A stretch of DNA of 64,000 bases from Dyadobacter sp. (lineage in GTDB: Bacteria > Bacteroidota > Bacteroidia > Cytophagales > Spirosomataceae): assembly GCF_017744695.1 (NCBI RefSeq), contig NZ_JAGIAS010000002.1:310001-374000 (forward strand), in the 5' to 3' direction. Below, piece by piece: positions 38,983 through 47,302 of the stretch. The notes under the pieces were generated by a model. It searched no databases. It saw only the letters and a list, made by a program, of their open reading frames with translations, and was not told the origin of the DNA. Position 1 is the stretch's first letter, and each line of letters begins with the position of its first letter. A program made the translations under genes and the position numbers.

Positions 38983-39549
38983 ATGGGAAAGCAACTCGAC
39001 CGGATCACTCCGGAATTGGAATCGTTCATCGACAAGCAGAAGATCTACTTCGTTGCTACGGCGGCGGAAACGGGTACGGTCAATCTCTCGCCCAAGGGAA
39101 TGGACTCGTTCCGCATTTTGGGCCCCAATCGCGTCATGTGGTTGAACGTCACCGGCAGCGGCAACGAAACAGCGGCCCATTTACTGCTGAATGACCGCAT
39201 TACCATCATGTTTTGTGCATTCGAGGGCAAGCCGCTGATCCTGAGACTTTACGGACACGGTAAGGCTTACCATCCCGCCGACGCCGAATGGCACGAATAC
39301 TACCCGCTTTTTACTCCGCTCGAAGGTGCACGGCAGCTGGTAGACATACAAGTGGACCTTGTCCAGACCTCCTGCGGCATGGCTGTGCCGTTCATGGACT
39401 ACAACCGTGAACGGGAAGAGCTAAACGCGTGGGCCAGAAAACAGGGTCCGGACGGCATTCACGAGTATTGGGCAAGGAAAAACATGGCCAGCATCGATGG
39501 TTTCGACACAGGTATCTTTGCCTCCGCACCATCAGATGCAGGGCAATAA
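38983..39549 (+). CDS. Pyridoxamine 5'-phosphate oxidase-like FMN-binding protein
   Basis: The 188-residue protein has the FMN-binding split-barrel fold: strand KIYFVATAAETGTVNLSPKG near residues 20-39, then MDSFRILGPNRVMWLNVTGSG and RITIMFCAFEGKPLILRLYG. It fits the general pyridoxamine oxidase-like superfamily rather than PdxH itself, because the length is short and the C-terminal PLP-binding part is missing. FMN, F420 or haem-related roles are all possible. It starts 22 bases after the P-type ATPase stop and may share its transcript; a functional link is unclear. Confidence 0.82.
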   Translation: MGKQLDRITPELESFIDKQKIYFVATAAETGTVNLSPKGMDSFRILGPNRVMWLNVTGSGNETAAHLLLNDRITIMFCAFEGKPLILRLYGHGKAYHPADAEWHEYYPLFTPLEGARQLVDIQVDLVQTSCGMAVPFMDYNREREELNAWARKQGPDGIHEYWARKNMASIDGFDTGIFASAPSDAGQ

Positions 39550-39552
39550 GCA

Positions 39553-39592
39553 CGCAGCAGGTACATCGGTACTAAACCTGCTGCGCGTTTCC
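39553..39592 (+). terminator. Hairpin after the FMN-binding protein gene
   Basis: CGCAGCAGGT (39553-39562), a 13-base loop, ACCTGCTGCG (39576-39585): a perfect 10-bp stem starting four bases after the stop, followed by CGTTTCC rather than a strong T run. A terminator is probable. Confidence 0.6.
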
Positions 39593-39720
39593 ACACAGTT
39601 TTCCTTGCGCAAACGAAGCATCGAATGCGAAAAACCAATCCGTTTTTTTCGACAGTATACCCTTTCAGAGGCTTCTCAAAGCCACCGATAAATTAGTGAA
39701 ACCTACCGAAAAATAATTCT

Positions 39721-39999
39721 TCAAACGACTGGAACGGGAGTAATGCCTGCCACCTTTTCAAGGGCGATGGTAACCCTTTCGATGCGGTCGACGTTGCCGC
39801 GACTACTGTCCGAAACTGCCTGTGCTACTGAGGTTAAATAATCCCCACCTAGCTTGGTGTTGAAAAACGGGTCCGCTTCTGCGAGCGCTCCCCGCCAGCT
39901 CTTACCGACAATGTTTCTGGATTTGATGAACCTGACCAGCAGGCGCTCCTTAATGGATAGACCACCATATTCGGAGACTCGGGCTTGAAGCTCTGTCAT
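39721..39999 (-). CDS. Small protein of unknown function, divergent from the XRE regulator
   Basis: I recognise no family. The 92-residue product is probably all-helical, with basic clusters (SIKERLLVRFIKSRNIVGKSW) and a C-terminal half, RGNVDRIERVTIALEKVAGI. There is no signal peptide or membrane helix. It faces away from an XRE regulator gene, separated by a 124-base region that contains an inverted repeat, so it may be controlled by that regulator. About 170 bases between 39550 and 39720 hold no gene apart from the terminator. Confidence 0.55.
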   Translation of the reverse strand: MTELQARVSEYGGLSIKERLLVRFIKSRNIVGKSWRGALAEADPFFNTKLGGDYLTSVAQAVSDSSRGNVDRIERVTIALEKVAGITPVPVV

Positions 40000-40035
40000 G
40001 TTAGTAATAGGGTGTGAAGAAAAATTGTAATTTGC

Positions 40036-40056
40036 GCTTTACGGATGGTGTAAAGC
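40036..40056. promoter_or_regulatory. Inverted repeat between the small gene and the XRE regulator
   Basis: GCTTTAC (40036-40042) and GTAAAGC (40050-40056) form a perfect 7-bp inverted repeat, nested inside a weaker outer pair (AATAGGGTG, with CGCCCTATT). It lies in the middle of the divergent promoter region, where the XRE regulator might bind. Inferred. Confidence 0.4.
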
Positions 40057-40123
40057 ACGCCCTATTCAAAAGTACAGAATTATTAAACAAACGTCAAGTA
40101 ATTTTATATTAAACTTATAACTA

Positions 40124-40492
40124 ATGTCAATTGTTGGCGAAAGAATAAGAAAATGCCGCGAATTGGCGGGTTGGAATCAACACAAACTCGCCAAGGCTCT
40201 GAAAAAATCGGGCAAGGCTGTGATATCAAACTGGGAAAACGGCAGGAACGATCCCTCCCTGGCCGAGCTCCGGATGATGGCCGAACTCTTCGATACGACC
40301 GTTGCGCAACTCGTAGGCGAAGTGCCGATGTTCGAAGAACCCCGGGAACAGTATATCATGATCAAGAAGGACGACCTGATCGATCTTCAGCGCAAGGCGC
40401 TCGAACTCGAAGCCGACCGCATCAGTACCCTGAAGGAACAATTGGAACAGGCCCAAAAAGGTACTGATACTGACGAGGAACCTGCATCATAA
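40124..40492 (+). CDS. XRE-family (Cro/CI-like) transcriptional regulator
   Basis: The 122-residue protein has an N-terminal helix-turn-helix of the Cro/CI type (residues about 5-60): ERIRKCRELAGWNQHKLAKA, followed by SGKAVISNWENGRNDPSLAE. The C-terminal part (about 75-122) is a short coiled coil (KKDDLIDLQRKALELEADRI), probably for dimerisation. The gene is divergent from a small gene of unknown function and converges on an MFS gene, overlapping it by six bases at the stop codons. It probably controls itself and the divergent gene. Confidence 0.88.
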   Translation: MSIVGERIRKCRELAGWNQHKLAKALKKSGKAVISNWENGRNDPSLAELRMMAELFDTTVAQLVGEVPMFEEPREQYIMIKKDDLIDLQRKALELEADRISTLKEQLEQAQKGTDTDEEPAS

Positions 40493-41698
40493 AGCCAGGT
40501 TCCGCTGAAACAACGATCTGAAACCCAAGGCGCAGGCACAACTGGTAACGATCAGCAAAATCCACAAAGCGCTGTATCCCCAATGCCCGGCCACATACGC
40601 TCCAACTACGGGTCCGATGATCTGCGCCACAGCCTGAGACACCGAATAGGCCGCCGAATATTTGCCCCTGTTCAGATCGCTGGCCCGGTTCATAACGAAA
40701 GTGCTCAGGTAAGGAAACGCCAGCATTTCGCCCGTCGTAAACAGCACAACCGTCGCGACGGCCAGGATTACCGGTAAAACATGCGGTACAATCAGCGCCA
40801 GGAATGCCATCGCACTGAAAAGCGGGCCCGAAACCATGTAAAAGTAATCGGGTTTCCGGTTGGCTAGATTTTGCACCAGTACCATTTCAAACAAGGCGAT
40901 GATCAGCCCATTCATGCCCAGCATAATCCCTATGGTCGATTCGCCAATGCCCATTTCCTCCTTCCAGTACACCGGCACAAGCCTGAATAGCACCACAAAG
41001 CACAGCATATAAAGAGTGACCATTACCAGGAACCTTACAAAAAACGCATCCTTCCAGGGAGAAGCGGTACTGACATCGGCCTCGGCAGGCAGGTCATTTT
41101 TCGTAACGTGCTTTCTTTTTGGCAATAGTATAACAATGAGCAAACCCGCCAACACATATACTACACCGTCAACCCAGAATAGCAGGTGGTAGTTAATGGC
41201 GGCCAGTACCCCTCCCACACCGGTACCAAATCCGAAACCAATATTTGTGGCAAGCCTGTTAAGCGCGTACGAGCGGATAAGGTTTTCCGGTGTGGAATAG
41301 GCCGCAATGGCTGTTTGATTCGCCGGTTTGAATGCTTCTACAAAAAAACTGAGGACAATGATCAACACACAAAGCAGTTCAAAATCGCTTACGAGGCTAA
41401 AAAGGGCAAAGAATATACCGCTCAATATCAGACTCCCGATCTGTACGGGTTGAAAGCCGAGCTTGTCGGTGAGGTAGCCGCCCGCCATTGCGCCCAAAAC
41501 CGAGCCTACACCGAACAGCGTAATGATTAGCCCGGCATCCTCAATGCTTCGATGCAGGCTTTGGGTAATATACATACTCATAAAGGGCACGGCCATATAC
41601 CCGCAACGGTTGACCAATATTACGAGGCTCAGCAACCAGGTTTCCCTGCTGAGCCCGGTAAACGATACCCTGTAAGCCTCAATAACTCTCCTGATCAT
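40487..41698 (-). CDS. MFS transporter encoded with a MocR regulator
   Basis: The 403-residue protein has about twelve transmembrane helices, with the MFS loop in GGYLTDKLGFQPVQIG after TM2 and the corresponding second-half positions (QNLANRKPDYFYM). Sequence pattern resembles drug-type MFS exporters. Its start overlaps the stop of the MocR regulator gene (ATGA), so it is translated from the same transcript and is likely controlled by that regulator. Substrate unknown. Confidence 0.88.
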   Translation of the reverse strand: MIRRVIEAYRVSFTGLSRETWLLSLVILVNRCGYMAVPFMSMYITQSLHRSIEDAGLIITLFGVGSVLGAMAGGYLTDKLGFQPVQIGSLILSGIFFALFSLVSDFELLCVLIIVLSFFVEAFKPANQTAIAAYSTPENLIRSYALNRLATNIGFGFGTGVGGVLAAINYHLLFWVDGVVYVLAGLLIVILLPKRKHVTKNDLPAEADVSTASPWKDAFFVRFLVMVTLYMLCFVVLFRLVPVYWKEEMGIGESTIGIMLGMNGLIIALFEMVLVQNLANRKPDYFYMVSGPLFSAMAFLALIVPHVLPVILAVATVVLFTTGEMLAFPYLSTFVMNRASDLNRGKYSAAYSVSQAVAQIIGPVVGAYVAGHWGYSALWILLIVTSCACALGFRSLFQRNLAL

Positions 41699-43164
41699 AG
41701 CAAATCCTTGATAATCTTTACGCTTTCTTCTAATTCGTCCGGATTAGAAGAAGCGAATCCCAGGCGTATATAGTTCCTGAACTGTGCGGGGTATCCCGCA
41801 ACTTTTCCATTGGCAAAATACAAATCCCTTTGCGCAGCCTTTTCCGCGAGCCTCGGAATATCGATTTTCGGGTCAAAGCGCGCCCATACCGCCATTCCAC
41901 CGTCGGGGATCTCAAAACTGATATGATCGGGCAGTTCGTGCCTCAAAAGTTCGCAAAACAAATCCCGGCGCTGCTTGTACACCCGCACCGATTTCCGCAA
42001 ATGCCGCTGAATGACGCCGGTTTGAAGGAGCTCGGCGATCGCGTTTTCGAGCATCGTGTCGCCCTGCCGGTCGATAATACGCCGGAGCGACGCCAGGTGC
42101 GCAATGACATCCTCCGGTCCAACGAGGTAACCAATGCGAAATGCGGGCGAAATCGTTTTCGTGAATGACCCGCAGTAGAGTACCATTCCGGCCTGATCCG
42201 CTCCGAAAAGCGGCAATAGCGGCTTGCTGAGATAGTGGAAATCATAGTCGTAATCATCCTCAAAAATCACAAAACCATACTTTTCAGCGAGTTTTAGGAG
42301 TTTAATGCGGCGATCGGGCCGCAATGCGACGGTGGTAGGATACTGATGATGGGAAGTAACGTACACCATTCTCACAGGCTGTTTCAAACATAGATCTTCC
42401 ACCGCATCGATATCCATACCATGCTCGTCCACGGGAACATGACAAATATGGGCGCCGGCCTGAATAAAGTTCATGGTTGCTCCGAACCACCCGGGAGAAT
42501 CTGTGACAACGCAATCGCCGGGCTTCACCAGGCTTGTTACGGACAGGTACATTCCCATAATCATTCCCCGCACGATCAATATATTCGCCGGGGAAGTTTT
42601 AAGACCGCGGGTTTCATTCAAATGAGCCGACAACTCCTGCCGCAACCAGTTTGTCCCGGTCGTCTCGCCATAACCGAGCCGGGCGTAGGAGTTACCATGT
42701 AATAACTGGCTCCGGTGGGCCCGCGACAAGTCTTCCAGGGGGGCGAGCCGCGGATCTGGAAACCCGTCGTCGAGATGGAGCCGCGCACCTGCTTTCAGCA
42801 CGGCGCGTTCGAGGTGAGCAGGTTTTTCGAATTGGAACCCTGCTTTTTTGAGTGGATCTCTGTCCGCAGTTCTTTCCACCATGAACGGAAGCGGGCGCAA
42901 ATCGGGCAGGTTTCTGGCTACAAATGTCCCATTTCCGGTCTGACTTTCCAGCCAGCCCTGCGCCAGCAATTCGTCATATGCCTGCACGACAGTCCGTCTA
43001 TGCACTTTCAAAATAGAAGCCAACTGCCTGGTACTCAAAAGACGGTAACCAGATTGCAATGTCCCGTTCTTGATCAGCGACATCAACTGATTGGCAATCT
43101 GAAGATATACAGGCTGCTTCCCGCCTTTTTCGGGAGTGATCAGCGTGGAAAGCACATTCATCAT
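41695..43164 (-). CDS. MocR/PdxR-type regulator with aminotransferase domain (second copy)
   Basis: The 489-residue protein has an N-terminal GntR helix-turn-helix (about residues 15-80; GYRLLSTRQLASILKVHRRT) and a C-terminal aminotransferase fold (about 115-485). The cofactor lysine lies in GSFTKTISPAFRIGY (about residue 320), and FVIFEDDYDYDFHY has the aspartate and tyrosine expected. Unlike the copy at 34698 it resembles PdxR-like regulators of B6-related genes. A split-barrel FMN-binding gene is divergent 80 bases away, and the MFS gene follows directly; both may be its targets. Confidence 0.9.
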   Translation of the reverse strand: MMNVLSTLITPEKGGKQPVYLQIANQLMSLIKNGTLQSGYRLLSTRQLASILKVHRRTVVQAYDELLAQGWLESQTGNGTFVARNLPDLRPLPFMVERTADRDPLKKAGFQFEKPAHLERAVLKAGARLHLDDGFPDPRLAPLEDLSRAHRSQLLHGNSYARLGYGETTGTNWLRQELSAHLNETRGLKTSPANILIVRGMIMGMYLSVTSLVKPGDCVVTDSPGWFGATMNFIQAGAHICHVPVDEHGMDIDAVEDLCLKQPVRMVYVTSHHQYPTTVALRPDRRIKLLKLAEKYGFVIFEDDYDYDFHYLSKPLLPLFGADQAGMVLYCGSFTKTISPAFRIGYLVGPEDVIAHLASLRRIIDRQGDTMLENAIAELLQTGVIQRHLRKSVRVYKQRRDLFCELLRHELPDHISFEIPDGGMAVWARFDPKIDIPRLAEKAAQRDLYFANGKVAGYPAQFRNYIRLGFASSNPDELEESVKIIKDLL

Positions 43165-43219
43165 AATTGGACCACCACTATTTAAAATATTGGATTAAAG
43201 AGGTAGGCCAATTAAGCCA

Positions 43220-43227
43220 TAATTTTG
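43220..43227 (+). promoter_or_regulatory. Candidate -7 element before the second split-barrel protein gene
   Basis: TAATTTTG is an exact TAnnTTTG match, 16 bases before the ATG at 43244, in the 79-base divergent region with the MocR gene. That would give a very short leader. MocR autoregulation here would affect both genes. Confidence 0.35.
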
Positions 43228-43243
43228 AAGAAAAACAACGCCT

Positions 43244-43873
43244 ATGAGCACACCACCACCCTACCTCGTACCCAGCCGGGCAGCCAAGCGCACGCATTAC
43301 GAGCACGAAACGATCTCCGCTATCCTCGACGAAGCACTATTTTGCACTATTAGCTATGCAGTGGACAATAAGCCGTTCTCCATTCCAACGGCTTTTGTCC
43401 GCTATGAAGACAAAATCTATATCCACGGTTCCGTTGGCAGTCATTTCATCAGAACAATCGAAACGGGAATCCCGGTCTGCATTTCAGTCATGCTTACCGA
43501 CTCGCTTGTTGTCGCGAAATCTGCATTCAGCCATTCGGTCAACTACCGGTCAGTGGTTATTTTTTCCAAAGCGGAGAAGGTCGAAGACATTGAAACAAAA
43601 CGGGCGGCATTTGAATGGCTTACCAATAAAATAGTGCCCGAGAGCTGGGATTACCTTCGACCAATGACCGACAGCGAAGTGAAAAAGACCACTGCACTGG
43701 CATTTTCCTTCGACGAAGCTTCGGCCAAAATGCGTGAAGGAATGCCGAAAGACGAGCCGGAGGATCAGGAACTGCCTATTTGGTCGGGACTGATTCCGCT
43801 GCAAACCTTACGCGGCAAACCGGTTGCCGACGAATCGAGCCAAAATATTCCACTTCCTCAACATTTAAGTTAG
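43244..43873 (+). CDS. Pyridoxamine 5'-phosphate oxidase-like FMN-binding protein (second copy)
   Basis: The 209-residue protein has the FMN-binding split-barrel pattern: AILDEALFCTISYAVDNKPF near residues 26-45, then SIPTAFVRYEDKIYIHGSVG and SFSDEAS-type helical C-terminal parts. It resembles the pyridoxamine oxidase-related proteins that lie beside MocR regulators in several genomes. The gene is divergent from a MocR regulator, so PLP-related regulation is likely. It is not a close match to the first copy at 38983. Confidence 0.85.
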   Translation: MSTPPPYLVPSRAAKRTHYEHETISAILDEALFCTISYAVDNKPFSIPTAFVRYEDKIYIHGSVGSHFIRTIETGIPVCISVMLTDSLVVAKSAFSHSVNYRSVVIFSKAEKVEDIETKRAAFEWLTNKIVPESWDYLRPMTDSEVKKTTALAFSFDEASAKMREGMPKDEPEDQELPIWSGLIPLQTLRGKPVADESSQNIPLPQHLS

Positions 43874-43951
43874 CCGCATGCAACTTTGATACCGGTTTGA
43901 GCATCTTTCGGGCAAATTCACCTGCAATATCACACCCAAATGTTGCACTTC

Positions 43952-44185
43952 ATGTCAGGAAAGGAAATATTCGACCGGTATCAACTGGCGGCTTTAAAGA
44001 ACGGACTGGGTTCTCACGAGTTCAATTACGGGAACATTTTGTACCAGGCATTGCGCATCGAGGGGGAAGAAAAGGTTTTCCAACTGCTTGAATTGGCCGA
44101 AAATACCGGCAAACGTATCGCACTGGCTTATTCTGCGTTGCACACCGAAAGCGGAGGCGAGCCGAATATGGTAATCCTCGTCTGA
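43952..44185 (+). CDS. Small protein of unknown function
   Basis: The 77-residue product (start ATG at 43952; an ATG four codons earlier, at 43940, is possible) is acidic and helical, with KEIFDRYQLAALKNG and IEGEEKVFQLLELAENTGKR, and has no signal peptide or known motif. It lies 79 bases after the split-barrel gene on the same strand and 112 bases before the TPR gene. I can give no function. Confidence 0.45.
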   Translation: MSGKEIFDRYQLAALKNGLGSHEFNYGNILYQALRIEGEEKVFQLLELAENTGKRIALAYSALHTESGGEPNMVILV

Positions 44186-44297
44186 ACACCCCCTACACAC
44201 AAAAATTCCTGCCTCAATCGCCGCGATTTCCTTTGATTTGCGGGCATCCGTACCGAATTTTGGTGTCTACGAATGCCTGATTGAACTTGCAAATAAT

Positions 44298-45167
44298 ATG
44301 GAATTTCTCGTCGTCATCGCCTTTTTCGGCTATATCTACTATCTACGCAATTACGCCGACCTCCGCACACCCAGTGAAAAGGAAGCTGCAACGCTCTCCG
44401 AAGGGATAAAGCTTTACGAAAACGGACAAACCGACGAAGCCTTCGCGTATTTCGATTCCAGGATCCGGCAAAAGCCTAAATCGTGCATTGCATATCTGTA
44501 CCGGGGTTTATGTCAGAAAAAGCTTCGGGATCCTGACGCGGCGTTGGCCGACATACAGGCGGGGCTGAGCTATGACGACCAGGTTTTCCTGCTCCACCTC
44601 GAACTTGGAAAATTATATCTCGATCAACAGCAACCCGACCAGGCGCTGATAGCCCTTAACAAGGCCGTTGCACTGGCCGAAGAAACCAGTACCGACGTAT
44701 ATCATTGGCGGGCAAATGCATTAACGCAGCTCGGCCGTGAAACCGACGCCATGCGCGACGCCGCGCGTGAAGCCGAATTGAAAGAAATTTTAATGGTTAA
44801 TCCCAAATCGGCTGCCGCTTCTGCCGCTCCGTTCTTCGACAAGCGGCTGGTTATCAATATGGTGATGATCCTTCTGACAAGCGCGTTGCTCGTGTACGTT
44901 ATCAAAAATGCGGAAAGCATTCACCTGCCATACCTCGTCGCTGTTTTTGCGGCGATTTCAATCGGTTTTGTCGAACCTCACAAAGGCTGGCTGCTGGCCA
45001 TCATGCAATGCATTCTCCTGGCTGCGGGCTACTTTTTGCTTACTTCCCGCCCCGACGATCAGGGCCGGCAGGAGCTGGAAAATTTCAGCCTCTATGGCTC
45101 CATGATACTGACTTTTGCCGCCAGTTTCCTGGGAGGTTTTTTAAAGCGGGCACTGAATATGAAATAA
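44298..45167 (+). CDS. Membrane protein with TPR repeats
   Basis: The 289-residue protein has an N-terminal transmembrane segment (about residues 2-17), tetratricopeptide repeats (about 30-150; e.g. GIKLYENGQTDEAFAYFDSR and QPDQALIALNKAVALAEET), then three or four hydrophobic helices in the C-terminal part (about 180-285). TPR repeats are protein-binding scaffolds. Start: the ATG at 44298 puts a membrane anchor at the N-terminus; an earlier ATG at 44238 would add a non-hydrophobic piece. No neighbour gives a functional hint. Confidence 0.78.
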   Translation: MEFLVVIAFFGYIYYLRNYADLRTPSEKEAATLSEGIKLYENGQTDEAFAYFDSRIRQKPKSCIAYLYRGLCQKKLRDPDAALADIQAGLSYDDQVFLLHLELGKLYLDQQQPDQALIALNKAVALAEETSTDVYHWRANALTQLGRETDAMRDAAREAELKEILMVNPKSAAASAAPFFDKRLVINMVMILLTSALLVYVIKNAESIHLPYLVAVFAAISIGFVEPHKGWLLAIMQCILLAAGYFLLTSRPDDQGRQELENFSLYGSMILTFAASFLGGFLKRALNMK

Positions 45168-45200
45168 GAACGGCAGCCTGTACCCGATTGCCGTTCCTGC
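45168..45200 (+). terminator. Terminator after the TPR membrane protein gene
   Basis: GAACGGCA (45168-45175) pairs with TGCCGTTC (45189-45196), an 8-bp perfect stem with a 13-base loop, directly after the stop codon. No long T run follows. Confidence 0.55.
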
Positions 45201-45203
45201 GCA

Positions 45204-45461
45204 TCATCTGCGAATTGAGATTCTTTTCGAAATCATGGACCCATCCCAGCATGTGATCACCAGGGAATAAAGTCCTCGTTTCAAATGCGACACGTCGACC
45301 GTACCATTTTGTTTTTCCTTTAATGAAATTGCCTGCCCCGAGCGCGTCCAGGCTACAATTGTTGCAACCTCCATCCTCGACATACCGGCAATTCGCACTT
45401 CATCCACGGCCGGATTAGGAGAAATAGTGACCTCTCGCTTCAAATCTTCTGTTCTTTTCAT
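45204..45461 (-). CDS. Isolated T9SS-type sorting domain, possible gene remnant
   Basis: The 85-residue frame contains little more than a T9SS type A sorting domain: VTISPNPAVDEVRIAG, ATIVAWTRSGQAI, GLYSLVITCWDG, ending SKRISIRR. Neither this start nor a longer one (up to 45548) provides a signal peptide or catalytic domain. Such a domain cannot be exported by itself, so this is probably what remains of a larger secreted protein gene, or an undetected frameshifted gene. It is on the opposite strand to the TPR gene. Confidence 0.5.
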   Translation of the reverse strand: MKRTEDLKREVTISPNPAVDEVRIAGMSRMEVATIVAWTRSGQAISLKEKQNGTVDVSHLKRGLYSLVITCWDGSMISKRISIRR

Positions 45462-45591
45462 GTTTGGGTGCAAGTGGGTATCTGGCACGTTTGAACCAGT
45501 GCGTGTGAATAATCCCCGCAATTTGAAAATACCCCCCACCTCTGTCAAATACGATGTTCAAACGGCAAGTGTGCAATGACCAAACGGAGAC

Positions 45592-45624
45592 AAAAAAAGC
45601 GCAGTCCGAACGAGCGGACCGCGC
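45592..45624 (-). terminator. Terminator of the methyltransferase gene
   Basis: On the minus strand GCGCGGTCCG, a short loop and CGGACTGCGC (one mismatched pair) are followed by a run of seven T residues (AAAAAAA at 45592-45598 on the plus strand). It lies 28 bases past the methyltransferase stop. Confidence 0.8.
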
Positions 45625-45651
45625 CTGCGAAAAAATCAGGTGTGTAATTTC

Positions 45652-46350
45652 TTATTTTGCCAAAACCAGCAGTGAAAACCCGCCGACTGCTTTCACAGCT
45701 AGTTCCGGATTGACGGTGTACAAGACCTTTCTAAACGAGTTGACCATCTTTCCATTGAAATTGTGCCGGCCATAGTTCAATTCAAGCTCCGAAAGCGTGT
45801 AGAACCAGTCGACTACTTCCAGACCGCAATCTTTCAGGGTGTTGATAGCCATTTCGCGGGTAAAGTGATGAATATGCCCTACGGAATGCCGCAATTTCAT
45901 CAGGTGACCAGTGAAAGCAGCCAGGGCCGAGAAATCCAGCGGGATGTGAAAAATCTTGTATTCCGCATGGCGGGCGCTTTTCCGAATGAAATCGAAATAG
46001 TTTTCGACATGCTCAAAAACGTCGATCATGAGCAGGAGGTCGAACTTTTCGTTTGTTTCCAATAAATCATTGTTAAAGAATTTCAAACGATCTTTTTCCC
46101 GTGACTTGCAAAACTCATAGGCATCCGGCGAAATATCGTAACCATAGAGCTTCACGTCCTTATCTTCCCAACGGTCATGGAGTTGGTTGAGAATCTCCCC
46201 CGCACCGCAACCGATCTCTACAATCGATTTGGGATGCAGGTTGTTCTTTCTCAGCATTTTGATGACTTGGCTGGCCTTCCAGGGGGAATCTTCAATGTGC
46301 CAGCTGGGGTTGGCGCTCAGATAATCAGATGAAGCATTTACATAATCCAT
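45652..46350 (-). CDS. Class I SAM-dependent methyltransferase
   Basis: The 232-residue protein has the Rossmann-fold methyltransferase motifs: motif I SIVEIGCGAGEILNQL (about residues 40-55), the post-I acid in YGYDISPDAYEF, and FDLLLMIDVFEHVEN as motif IV (about 107-120). The C-terminal part contains HIHHFTREMAIN. It modifies a small molecule or a lipid/glycan; substrate unknown. It stands alone with its own terminator and is cytoplasmic. Confidence 0.87.
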   Translation of the reverse strand: MDYVNASSDYLSANPSWHIEDSPWKASQVIKMLRKNNLHPKSIVEIGCGAGEILNQLHDRWEDKDVKLYGYDISPDAYEFCKSREKDRLKFFNNDLLETNEKFDLLLMIDVFEHVENYFDFIRKSARHAEYKIFHIPLDFSALAAFTGHLMKLRHSVGHIHHFTREMAINTLKDCGLEVVDWFYTLSELELNYGRHNFNGKMVNSFRKVLYTVNPELAVKAVGGFSLLVLAK

Positions 46351-46492
46351 AGTTATGTGCGAGTTGTCGATTTTTGAATACCGAATTCATTCAAAGACTT
46401 GCAAAGTAAGTCACAATTGAAAATCACGCTTCTCAAATGTGTTAAGTGCCTGGATCAGTTATTGTAAGGTAAATTTAAAAACAATAATAACG

Positions 46493-46753
46493 ATGACAAT
46501 GCATGAACGCCAACAACTCGAAGATAAAATCCTGGCAAAGAGGCAGCAAATCGATTTTGAGCGAGCCAGCCTGGAAGAAATGATCGCGTTCTCGACAGAA
46601 AACCGCGAGAATCCCGATGTGATGGAGGAGGCGAAGAATTTTGACGACCCGGCACAAAACGTGGCTGAGGGCGCGGAAATGAAGGCGCTGAGGGCCGCTG
46701 AACAGGAGTTGGAAGAACTGCTGCGTCAACTGGAGGCGCTGAGGGATAAATAA
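46493..46753 (+). CDS. Small coiled-coil protein of unknown function
   Basis: The 86-residue product is highly charged and almost entirely helical (MTMHERQQLEDKILAKRQQI, then two further helices with AEQELEELLRQLEALRDK at the end). It has no cysteines, signal peptide or domain I can name. Start: ATG at 46493, preceded by an AT-rich stretch. It ends four bases before the convergent YceI gene. Function unknown. Confidence 0.55.
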   Translation: MTMHERQQLEDKILAKRQQIDFERASLEEMIAFSTENRENPDVMEEAKNFDDPAQNVAEGAEMKALRAAEQELEELLRQLEALRDK

Positions 46754-46757
46754 GCAC

Positions 46758-47288
46758 TCATTCCAGCGAGCTTACTGGTACTGATACTTCTACAGTCGTA
46801 GAATCTGATTCTTTACCGCTTACTTTCCCAATCCCGAAATCGCCGCGATTGACTTTAAACTTCCCATAAAACAAGTGCTGATCACCCGCACGCGTGAATG
46901 CGAACGGGATCGCTATGTCCTTTTTCGTTCCTCTCAGTTCGAGTTCGCCACGGACAACGAAACCGGTATCGGTCCGGCTTACAGACTTTGACGCGAAATA
47001 AATGCGCGGGTACCTCTCGGCGTCGAACCACTTCTCGCTTCTCGCATGCTTGTTTTTCAGCTCGATTCCGGTGTCGATCGATGCTACATCCACAGATACT
47101 TCAAACCGGGAATCCTCGGGATGCATAGGATCAAAACGAATATCCCCCTCCATTTTCCGGAAAGAACCATGTGCATATCTGCCGTCGAACCTGATCTGAT
47201 AACCTTCGGTGATTCGCCATCCCGCAATCATGGCAAATGCGTACCCACTCATTATCAATAAATTGATCACTGTTAAATACTTTCTCAT
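46758..47288 (-). CDS. YceI-family periplasmic lipid-binding-like protein
   Basis: The 176-residue protein has a signal peptide (MRKYLTVINLLIMSGYAFA) and the YceI/lipocalin-like barrel: WRITEGYQIRFDGRYAHGSF, DPMHPEDSRFEVSVDVASID, KHARSEKWFDAERYPRIYF and VRGELELRGTKKDIAIPFAF. YceI proteins bind isoprenoid-type lipids in the periplasm. I used the ATG at 47288, which starts the signal peptide directly; a frame a few codons upstream exists. It starts 15 bases past the stop of an AraC gene on the same strand, so it may be cotranscribed with or controlled by it. Confidence 0.85.
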   Translation of the reverse strand: MRKYLTVINLLIMSGYAFAMIAGWRITEGYQIRFDGRYAHGSFRKMEGDIRFDPMHPEDSRFEVSVDVASIDTGIELKNKHARSEKWFDAERYPRIYFASKSVSRTDTGFVVRGELELRGTKKDIAIPFAFTRAGDQHLFYGKFKVNRGDFGIGKVSGKESDSTTVEVSVPVSSLE

Positions 47289-47302
47289 TGTCAATTTTAA
47301 CC

